DNA of 64,000 nt from Leptospira kobayashii. GTDB lineage: Bacteria; Spirochaetota; Leptospiria; Leptospirales; Leptospiraceae. Location: NCBI RefSeq assembly GCF_003114835.2, contig NZ_AP025028.1:804001-868000 (forward strand), written 5' to 3'. Below are positions 37,901 to 44,503 of the stretch, one piece after another. The position numbers were made by a program, and so were the translations under genes. Each line of letters opens with the position of its first letter. The first letter of the stretch is position 1. The notes below the pieces were generated by a model. The model did not search any database and was not told the DNA's origin. It worked only from the letters and a program-made list of their open reading frames with translations.

Positions 37901-40900
37901 GATCCATCGGATACGGATGTAGGCACTCCACTTTCTATCGCGGCAATCATCTCAGCCAGTCCGTCGAGTAGTTCGCCTTTGAGATTTTTATTGGCAAGTT
38001 GTTCCGATTGTGCGAGTAGTTGGTTTACTAGATTTTGAGATTCAGTTCCTTTTTGGACTAAGTTCTGTGATGTAGCAAGTAGACCTTGGATTTTATCATA
38101 AGCTTCACTTGATTCTCTGATTCCATCAATTTGGTTCTGACCTTGTTTGATTTGTTTGGCAATTGCTTCCGAGTCGTCGAAACTCTTGCTGATGAGTGAA
38201 TCTTTGTAGTTCAGGAAGGATGTTTTAGTATAGCTGAGAGATCTGGAAGAAACCTCTTGCAACATAAAGTCTCCGAGCTTATCATAATTATCCGTGATGA
38301 TCGACCTAGCTTCTGCTTTTTTAGCTACCGCCTGTTGGGTGTAATACGCTGCTTCGTCGAACTTGCCTTTTTCTTCGAATTCTTCCGCTAGTTTGAGGAA
38401 GTCGTCTGCTTTCTTGAAGTATTGTTCCACTTCCGAGAGTATTTTGTTTTCTTTTGCCAATACTTCTTTTTGAAGTGTATTTGCTTTCTTAGTATCGTCC
38501 CGTACGTCTTGATAAAGCGCGAGGGTGTTCCTGTCTCTGGCGGCACGAGGGATAAATCCGAATTTACCATCGTCTCCACTCAGTTCATTGTTCCAATCCA
38601 CTTGTCCTTGCTGGGAAGCATCGATGTTGGCTTGTACGGATTCGAATTCTTCTGCACCATACCCTGCTTCGCCAAACATTCCTAGAATGTTTTGGATTCG
38701 GATCGTTGCATCCATTTCGCTGGAAGTATAACTTTCCGTTCTGGCATAGGAATCGATTAGTTTTTGACTTACGACTGCACCCGCTTCTCCCAGTTGGATT
38801 TCATTTGCTTTTCCATCGACTGCTTGGTCTAACAGCTGATTGGAATAGTCGTATTGGTAATTGTTCCAAAGTTGGCGGGAATTATCGTACAATTGGCCGG
38901 TCGCGTTGTATGAGTTTACAATTTGGGATTGTAGGTTTTGCGCGACAGAGATGGCGTCTGCTTGGAATTTTTTCTCGCCTGTGCCTGGGTCTTCTACCGC
39001 TTTGTTGAGCGCTTCTTTGGCGGTAAGGAACCAGTTGAGTTCCACGGATTTGAATGTAACGATTGTGTCTTGCCAAGCTTGTTGGCCGGAACGGAATCGG
39101 CTGTTCTGATTATTAACGGCACTTGTTCCTGCTACTTCATAACCGTAAACATCAGTGATCCAATTGTCCCTTTGCGTTGTTAGGCTTGCAATTTGAGTAT
39201 CAAAACTGAGAACTGCGAGGTTTTTTGCTTCTTCCAGATTGGCGAGAGAGATTTCGTATTCGTCTGCGTACTGTTTGCTTCTATCTTCCCAATCTTTGAG
39301 TGGGTTTACTAGACCGAGGAATGTATCCGCCAGGCTTTTGTAATTTGCCTGATGTCCTCTCCAAGTGTCTTCGTTCGCTTGTTTGTCTTTGTCTATGTAT
39401 CTGTAATCCGTATAGATACTGACCGTATTGTACCAACCGAGTTGGTCATACCAGCTTCCTGAGCCGGTGATATTGGATGCACCTAGAAATACTTGTGTGG
39501 AACCTGCAATTGCCTGTTCGCTTCCCGCCAGGTATCCTTGTGCGGTACTTGGTGTAAATGTTGCATTATAATTTTTGGAAATCGCATTGCGAACGTTATC
39601 GTTGATTGCCAACTGACCGTAATTGTAATTATTATTAATTGTTACAACATAGGAACTTTCCGCATCTGTCGCTCTGGAGTAACCGCAGAAAGCCCAACCG
39701 CTACAGGAATCTCCTCCGTTGGTATATTGACCAGCCCCTCCGTTACATGTCCCTCCTACATCGCCAATCCAATTTCCGTTACAAACATACTTAAATTTTT
39801 TATAATCTCCCCAAGTGGAATAGGCTACATCCGAACGGTTTCCATCTACCCCGATCCCCCATCCTACCAGGTTGTTATATCCGTTTTTGTCGTTTTGGAC
39901 GGAATATCCGTAAGTATAGTATTTGGAAACGGCTCCGTTGGCATCATAAGTCAATTCCGCCTTACTGGGAACTCCGCCACAGTTACCTGATCCGTTGAAA
40001 GCGGAACACTGAAAGTTCGCGTCCCCAATGTCTTGCGTATAAGTTAAGTTCTGTAAAACGGTAATATTTTCCCATTTGAGTCCGTTCCATTCGTCCGCTT
40101 TTCCTTTGGCGTATTCTTCCTGGTTTCTGAAAAAAGTTCCCAGAGTCTGTGCCATATCGGATACGGAAGCATGATCGTCTAATTGTTGTTGAATGGAGGA
40201 AAGGAGTGCGTCTATATCTCCGAAGGAATCGCTCATCACTTTACTTCCCGTAAAACTGGAAGCAAGCTGAGTTCTTTGGGATTGGATGCTATTGACGGTT
40301 CCTTGTAAGGAAGACCGAAGCGCATTCTCTGCGTTCTCGATCATTGCTTTGTTTTGGAGCCACTGTTCTTTTGTCATGGCAATCCCATCCAAGTAGTCTT
40401 GTTTTTCCTGGGTTAGGTTGCTGATCGTAGTATTCCATTGTAAGATCCCGTTTTGGATGGCTGCCACGGAATCTTGTTCCCAATTCTCTTGTTTGGTGAG
40501 TAGATCCTGCCATTTGTTATCCCAAAGAGCGGCACCTTGTGTGTATCCGTCGGTGACTTGCGCGGGGTTCGCTTCTTGGGAAGCTTCTGCAAAGCCGGTT
40601 ACCGCTTGAACAGCCGGGTCAATACTTCCGATGAGTCCTTGTTTGTTGGTTTCTATGTCCTGGTCTTTTTTGGCGGAAAGTGCATTCAGGAAAATATTCA
40701 ATTCGGATTGGATATAGCTGGATGCATCTGCGATCCAGGTGGCTTTTGCTTGTTGTTTTTGTAAGGTGAGCTGTGCTTGAACTGCTTGTTTGTAAACGTT
40801 TACATCATTCACAGGGTCAGTGGTTGTGACTGAGCTCAGGATCGTGTTGATCTCCGCTTCTACTTCCGCTTCCCAAGATGCTTCGACTGCATCTTCCGCA

Positions 40901-41172
40901 CCTCTCACGATGCTCATAAAACCGGATTCGCTGGTTTGGCTTGCGGTCGCAGACTCAACGTAAGGTTGTAAGTCCGTATTTCTAAATGGTTTTGTTTTGG
41001 TAAGCTGAGGAACACTCTGCGCCAAAACTTCTATGGGCAAAGCAATAGTGAATAGAAAAACGGTAAGTAGTAAGAAGGAGGTGAGTCTTTCGGAGAATCC
41101 GATTCTGGAACCGAAGTCCAGGCTGAAAGTAGTGTATCGTTTGTTAGAGTGGGAGAAGAGAGAGTTTTTCAT
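34894..41172 (-). CDS. Full-length giant exported protein with unrecognised variable tail (cassette 3)
   Basis: A 2092-residue protein. A long signal or anchor sequence (residues about 28-52, LLLTVFLFTIALPIEVLAQS) is followed by helical, Gln/Glu/Ala-rich domains. A Cys-containing block at about 378-521 differs from the other full-length copy. More helical sequence follows, then a hydrophobic Gly/Ala stretch (LGAAQGAASGGLQGALVGAA), GLSYSQxxGFG beta repeats and the junction GADVIAGAG. The tail of about 248 residues has a Pro-rich linker, a hydrophobic segment (EFIGLIKSFGSGLIKGVMKM) and a charged helical end. I see no enzyme motif in it. From memory the body resembles the Leptospira-only family TIGR04388. 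It overlaps the upstream 213-aa gene (ATGA) and the downstream partner. A contact-dependent toxin-like role is inferred from the architecture. Confidence 0.85.
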   Translation of the reverse strand: MKNSLFSHSNKRYTTFSLDFGSRIGFSERLTSFLLLTVFLFTIALPIEVLAQSVPQLTKTKPFRNTDLQPYVESATASQTSESGFMSIVRGAEDAVEASWEAEVEAEINTILSSVTTTDPVNDVNVYKQAVQAQLTLQKQQAKATWIADASSYIQSELNIFLNALSAKKDQDIETNKQGLIGSIDPAVQAVTGFAEASQEANPAQVTDGYTQGAALWDNKWQDLLTKQENWEQDSVAAIQNGILQWNTTISNLTQEKQDYLDGIAMTKEQWLQNKAMIENAENALRSSLQGTVNSIQSQRTQLASSFTGSKVMSDSFGDIDALLSSIQQQLDDHASVSDMAQTLGTFFRNQEEYAKGKADEWNGLKWENITVLQNLTYTQDIGDANFQCSAFNGSGNCGGVPSKAELTYDANGAVSKYYTYGYSVQNDKNGYNNLVGWGIGVDGNRSDVAYSTWGDYKKFKYVCNGNWIGDVGGTCNGGAGQYTNGGDSCSGWAFCGYSRATDAESSYVVTINNNYNYGQLAINDNVRNAISKNYNATFTPSTAQGYLAGSEQAIAGSTQVFLGASNITGSGSWYDQLGWYNTVSIYTDYRYIDKDKQANEDTWRGHQANYKSLADTFLGLVNPLKDWEDRSKQYADEYEISLANLEEAKNLAVLSFDTQIASLTTQRDNWITDVYGYEVAGTSAVNNQNSRFRSGQQAWQDTIVTFKSVELNWFLTAKEALNKAVEDPGTGEKKFQADAISVAQNLQSQIVNSYNATGQLYDNSRQLWNNYQYDYSNQLLDQAVDGKANEIQLGEAGAVVSQKLIDSYARTESYTSSEMDATIRIQNILGMFGEAGYGAEEFESVQANIDASQQGQVDWNNELSGDDGKFGFIPRAARDRNTLALYQDVRDDTKKANTLQKEVLAKENKILSEVEQYFKKADDFLKLAEEFEEKGKFDEAAYYTQQAVAKKAEARSIITDNYDKLGDFMLQEVSSRSLSYTKTSFLNYKDSLISKSFDDSEAIAKQIKQGQNQIDGIRESSEAYDKIQGLLATSQNLVQKGTESQNLVNQLLAQSEQLANKNLKGELLDGLAEMIAAIESGVPTSVSDGSEIAEAINASNQELKETREQVDGLLSHMNSLVTNENDIKNLGALLNGSGQALNYAANSAIAKYLDEYSQQFIEENEARSKTLRQELFLKYSQGDEYAYLRKEGYEFRIQGDYIVGSRSIHSGDFKIAGNAMQDSSYSPLFMAQNIEINTKFDPGTLRVDTLGIDTLMNTEFDADKVSQVAAFVDNMATNMDSMFAQFSDKTEETKAYYAQNEDIKAQNIETYNRTSKYFLTNFQGLEEGFSKSYNPNMGGLRDNYKQSKYNFTQGTGMGVGVSKGESWSSIKAVPNPIQRNLGSRELKGTVNIKGIPIEMTYGMQDLNVPAAFSLGAMGHSFELNGVGTTFASNEITAATGAFSRYLEGTIEDIQAKFKANEAEKESKGFLFDVLSGTSSGQSIAQSFKSVVTEKVNGAITSAIAEATGLPAGLISGLVGGKSMKNAVKDFVKQEATNAIAEATGIPAWAISQQLDKMTKPKEKFYETKEFQIVTTIAAVALAPFTGGASLYVAVAASAALGAAQGAASGGLQGALVGAAGGALGAVTRSVTGGSVTVGLSYSADNGFGASVGVGYGPATVTAGISEKGGATVGLGFQSGGLSAGLNYSQNDGFGGNVGIASENGNSLALNYSQSAGMGVNVGTSIANGVSGGLSYSQTAGFGVNANVSYTNADSAHNGAGGFLELTQNGGLTVNANAAGGTTAGGWNSQTGFQANTNFLTDQWQNDYLNKQMNPTGKDADAEAAAKQKEAQANEGADVIAGAGVKKREGAPDSPDAPMDRNANDGGPSPSPEPKKDDNNTPTVKKKDASSDVVLNKTEKTRFNELEKKWSSGKLADGELAELNTLKLKKQGLTQSFEGDDGERIVIRDKNGKIVSNTFTGSMSSNSGPLEFIGLIKSFGSGLIKGVMKMAPEAGEWLSKKAAKEVAKEGAEEAAGAINKKIYSQLEKQIEKDGPKSIEKAYKSAQETLQKHQEKLPNLQYKSQVEGTIKNVQKQIDTLKQFMKDKGIKYND

Positions 41173-41810
41173 GTACGAACCTGTTTTGGGAAACCTGGAG
41201 GAGGCGAACCCCGTTTGATTGCTAAAAATTGTAAAAAGCGATTGGGAATCGAGAGATTAGGACAAATAAGGTGAAAACCAAGAGCTTGGTTTTGAGAATC
41301 AAAAGATTCTATAGTATTTGTTATACGAACCAAAGTAAAATGAAACGGATTGGAACCGGGTATCAGCAACACTTTTGATAAGTAAAAGTAAGGAGAGCTT
41401 TCGGAATCGGACTCTGATCGGAAGGAAGCGGTTTGCAAACCTGCCATTTCCTTATGAAAATCGGATTGGACCTGCTTTTGTAAGGTGATGATTTCCGAAA
41501 CCAGATCCCTTTCTTCGTTTTCCCAATCGGCTTCCATTTCTGAATGCGTGGGGAGGGAGACTTGAAGAGCGGCTTGAGTCTGATTTGGGCTAAAAATCTT
41601 ATCGGAATCGGGATTTTCCGGGAAACTATTTTTTGATTTCAGCTCGGATTCCCAGACAGCGGTTTCCAATTCCGATTCGAAATCAGCGGTAGTTATGCCC
41701 GATTTTGCGAATAAATAGCCGGGAGTTACGCATAACAATACAAATAGAAATGAATACCTACTCATTCGCGTAATTGTTTTTTTGCGCTGGAATCCCACGT
41801 TAACAGTCAT
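41169..41810 (-). CDS. Exported companion protein of the giant (cassette 3)
   Basis: A 213-residue protein with a signal peptide (SFLFVLLCVTPGYLFA) and an acidic helical mature part (DFESELETAVWESELKSKNS, then EERDLVSEIITLQKQVQSDF). It ends in a basic, Pro-containing tail (IKRGSPPPGFPKQVRT). Its TGA overlaps the ATG of the giant, so the two are translationally coupled. A close homologue sits in the same position before the other full-length giant, and none precedes the truncated copies. I do not recognise the family. Secretion helper, chaperone or surface partner are all possible. A Met 16 residues in (MSRYSFLF) is an alternative start just before the signal peptide. Confidence 0.75.
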   Translation of the reverse strand: MTVNVGFQRKKTITRMSRYSFLFVLLCVTPGYLFAKSGITTADFESELETAVWESELKSKNSFPENPDSDKIFSPNQTQAALQVSLPTHSEMEADWENEERDLVSEIITLQKQVQSDFHKEMAGLQTASFRSESDSESSPYFYLSKVLLIPGSNPFHFTLVRITNTIESFDSQNQALGFHLICPNLSIPNRFLQFLAIKRGSPPPGFPKQVRT

Positions 41811-41854
41811 TACAGGGATGGGCTTGAAAATGGTGAAGAACTTTTTTGTTTAGT

Positions 41855-42069
41855 GTCGTCATTCCGCACTCCCCGCTCCTGTGCGCGTAACCTCCTGTTA
41901 CGACGCACGAGCTTCGGCCGTCCTGGCCTCGCCACCGCGAGAAGTGCCTCACTCAGTTTTATGAGTAGAATAGAAAGCTATTTCTTCCTATTCAGGCGCT
42001 AATTCCGGCTCTCCCTCGACGCGGGCGCTCGGTCGATCCGGGCGATGGGTTTGATTTGTTGTTAGAGAT
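41855..42069 (+). repeat. 0.4-kb repeat, copy F (left half)
   Basis: Begins with GTCGTCATTCCGCACTCCCC and the left hairpin, in which two loop bases are lost (CTCCTGTTACG instead of CTCCGTGTTACG). It continues through the GC-rich middle (CTCGGTCGATCCGGGCGATG) and fades after GTTGTTAGAGAT. The right half is absent or diverged beyond recognition. It marks the upstream edge of the cassette array, 45 bases before the companion gene. Confidence 0.85.
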
Positions 42070-42196
42070 CTTCGCTTTAACCTTAAAAATCAAAGCTTTC
42101 TTAGTTTGATGAGTAAGGTTTTGACTAAATCGCAATTCCTTTTTTATAATATTTAGTTCATCATTGTAATTTTTGCTAAACTTTTCTACTTTTAAA

Positions 42197-43084
42197 TCAA
42201 CGTCGGAGTGGTGCTAATAAATATTTTCCAATCAGGTGTTTCGCGAAGTTTTTATTTTTGGTGAAAAATGAAGCTTCCTCTTTTATTTCCGATTCTATTA
42301 TGGATAGCATCTCCAATCTAGATTTGTTGATTCCTTTGCCACTTCGGCTTAATGTTATGTAAAATTCAGAACCCACAGTTGGGAAAAAATCTACTTCTTG
42401 AAGAGGGATTAACCCTAATGAAAAAAGATCGTGGATGATCAATCTGAACGAGTGAGGGACAAAGCACCAAGAATGCATATCGATATAAGTCTTGTTATTA
42501 ATTACCGCATGCATACCATCTTGTGCTTCTTCTAATGAATGGATAAGATTATAGTCCCCACTATTATAAGTGGACCAAGCTATCTGTTTGTTTTTTGCTA
42601 CAACATTAAGAAAATACTCAGCCACTGTACCAGGAGTATGTATTTTGTTTTTTTGAGAATGGCTATCTATGATTTTTGATAACCCTGTAACGGGTCTAAA
42701 ATGGTCAAAACAGTACCTCTTGTCTGGAACGACGAGGGAAATGACTCCATCGTCTTTTAAGACTTTATCGCAATTATTAAGAAAACCAATGAAATCTGGA
42801 GTATGTTCGATTAGGTGAGAGGCAATAATCCAATCATAATATTTGGTTTTACCCGTTAGTTCTGAGAAGTCTTCTCCTTGCCATACAAAATCCACTTCTT
42901 CGATGTTATCGAGATTTACGCCGTGGTGTTCATATTTTTTTATCAACTGCTCTTTATTCAAATGATCAATAACATGTACTTTATAGCCCTTCTTTTTGGG
43001 AGCGAGGGGGTTGTGGCTTGGACCGACTTCAATACCATAGCCATTTTTGTTTATGTGTCGAAAAATTTTCTCTTCTTGTTTCAT
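42197..43084 (-). CDS. Class I SAM-dependent methyltransferase-like protein
   Basis: A 295-residue protein with a methyltransferase-11-type fold. YGIEVGPSHNPLAPKK is a variant of the SAM-binding motif I. VHVIDHLNKE supplies the acidic residue after strand 2, YDWIIASHLIEHTPD is the typical strand 4 and HxxEH helix, and VLKDDGVISLVVPDKR is strand 5. The N-terminal EVGPSHNPL form occurs in methyltransferases of sugar or surface-polysaccharide clusters, so a glycan substrate is possible but inferred. The C-terminus is basic (LLAPLRR). The gene stands alone between repeat copy F and the MORN gene, and is probably part of the accessory island. Confidence 0.75.
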   Translation of the reverse strand: MKQEEKIFRHINKNGYGIEVGPSHNPLAPKKKGYKVHVIDHLNKEQLIKKYEHHGVNLDNIEEVDFVWQGEDFSELTGKTKYYDWIIASHLIEHTPDFIGFLNNCDKVLKDDGVISLVVPDKRYCFDHFRPVTGLSKIIDSHSQKNKIHTPGTVAEYFLNVVAKNKQIAWSTYNSGDYNLIHSLEEAQDGMHAVINNKTYIDMHSWCFVPHSFRLIIHDLFSLGLIPLQEVDFFPTVGSEFYITLSRSGKGINKSRLEMLSIIESEIKEEASFFTKNKNFAKHLIGKYLLAPLRR

Positions 43085-43173
43085 AGTAGGTGATTTTAAA
43101 CCAAGTCCAACAATTCATTCTTATCTCACTAATAGAATTAGGCAATGTCAAGAAAAATACCCCTAACTTAAAC

Positions 43174-43202
43174 TTGATTATATTGAAATTCGATTTCATA
43201 AT
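43174..43202 (+). promoter_or_regulatory. Candidate promoter of the MORN-repeat gene
   Basis: TTGATT (43174-43179), an exact 17-base spacer and CATAAT (43197-43202, five of six matches) lie about 40 bases before the ATG at 43242, in the spacer shared with the divergent methyltransferase gene. Confidence 0.4.
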
Positions 43203-43241
43203 CCTGTTGACTAAATAAAACTGTTAGGTGAAGTTAGATAG

Positions 43242-43886
43242 ATGCGATTTTTAAATAGACTTGCTAAAAAACAAATTCTGATATATTCATCTTCAGCATT
43301 TTTACTTATACTCCTTTTTTCCTTTTTTACCATCAATTATATAAATGCTCCCAAATGTGTTTATGGAAATTGCAAAACCGGATTCGGTTCTTTGGAATTC
43401 AAAACGGGAGCCGTTTATTCAGGCAATTTTAAAGACGCAAGATTTGAAGGTTACGGGATTCTCAAACTTCCTACTGGAGAACATTATGAAGGTTTTTGGC
43501 AAAATGATCTACGACATGGAAAAGGAAAATTTTTCTACGCAGACGGATCTGTCTATGATGGTGAGTTTCGCAATCATAACAAGAACGGCAAAGGCAGTTT
43601 TACTTGGTCCGATCAAACCAATTTGAAAGTAACTTTCTTAAATGGAGAACCAGAAGGTGAAGGAACACTCACTCTACCAAATCAGGTCAAGTTGAAAGGC
43701 ATTTACCACAAAGGTTTGGTTGCTGAAGGTCAAGGGATTTATATCTACGATGACGGCTCTCGTTATATTGGCGGGTGGCATAATGGAAAACGGGAAGGAG
43801 TCGGGACGTTGATTAATAAAAAAGGCATCGTCATCGCGGCAGGTCAATGGAAAAACAATGCACCAGAGATATTGAAGAAGAGGTAG
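43242..43886 (+). CDS. Membrane-anchored MORN-repeat protein
   Basis: A 214-residue protein. One hydrophobic helix (about residues 12-34) anchors it, leaving the rest outside the membrane. About six MORN repeats follow, with the pattern YSGNFKDARFEGYGILKLP, then HYEGFWQNDLRHGKGKFFYA, VYDGEFRNHNKNGKGSFTW and so on to YIGGWHNGKREGVGTLINKK. MORN repeats form extended beta-hairpin sheets that bind lipids or proteins. It converges with the TPR lipoprotein gene that follows the HINT-type giant. A role in that system is possible by proximity only. Confidence 0.85.
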   Translation: MRFLNRLAKKQILIYSSSAFLLILLFSFFTINYINAPKCVYGNCKTGFGSLEFKTGAVYSGNFKDARFEGYGILKLPTGEHYEGFWQNDLRHGKGKFFYADGSVYDGEFRNHNKNGKGSFTWSDQTNLKVTFLNGEPEGEGTLTLPNQVKLKGIYHKGLVAEGQGIYIYDDGSRYIGGWHNGKREGVGTLINKKGIVIAAGQWKNNAPEILKKR

Positions 43887-43911
43887 CACTTAGCAAATAT
43901 TTATAGGATTT

Positions 43912-44484
43912 TTATTTCCGTTTTTTTATTTTCTTATCAATATCAAGTAGAATTTCTTTCGCATCAGTTAGGTAAATTTCATTTCCTTTTATTTCATTGC
44001 ATTTTTGTATAAATGCCAATAGCGTTCCTGCTGCATTTTCCAAGTCATTAAGTTCATACGAGCAAGCTCCAATAGCATATGTTAATTTACATGGATCTGA
44101 ATATCCTCCGAGTTCCAATCCTTTGCTTAAAGGTGGTAATGCACGTTTGAAATCCTTCTTCTTATAATAAATAAATCCTAAATTAGCATGATTCGATCCA
44201 GAATTAGGTTCAATTTCTATTGCTTGAAGAATATACTCTCTTGCTTTTTCATCATTTCCTAAGCCATGATATATTGCGGACGTAGTTGCAATGTATCCGC
44301 TGTCTTTTGGATACTTTTTTGAAAGTTTCAAACTGAAATCAATTGCTTCATCAAATTTGTTTTCATCAAGCAATCTCATTAATTGTTTTCCATCTTCAGC
44401 TTTTTGTTCTTCTTTACGAAAACAAAAACAAAAAGCTAAAATTAGGAAGAAGAATACTGCTACTTTTGCAAACATTTTTGACAC
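43912..44484 (-). CDS. TPR lipoprotein downstream of the HINT giant, candidate partner
   Basis: A 190-residue exported protein with a hydrophobic signal ending AFCFC, so it is probably a lipoprotein. Three to four TPR units follow (DEAIDFSLKLSKKYPKDSGY, EKAREYILQAIEIEPNSGSN, KRALPPLSKGLELGGY). It starts 19 bases after the giant's stop codon. I keep the GTG at 44484 because aaagg lies 9 bases upstream. The gene occupies the position held by candidate immunity genes in the three other cassettes, and like two of them it is a lipoprotein. TPR proteins have many roles, so an immunity or chaperone function here is a positional inference. Confidence 0.75.
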   Translation of the reverse strand: MSKMFAKVAVFFFLILAFCFCFRKEEQKAEDGKQLMRLLDENKFDEAIDFSLKLSKKYPKDSGYIATTSAIYHGLGNDEKAREYILQAIEIEPNSGSNHANLGFIYYKKKDFKRALPPLSKGLELGGYSDPCKLTYAIGACSYELNDLENAAGTLLAFIQKCNEIKGNEIYLTDAKEILLDIDKKIKKRK

Positions 44485-44503
44485 TGATCTTTACCTTTCA
44501 TCG

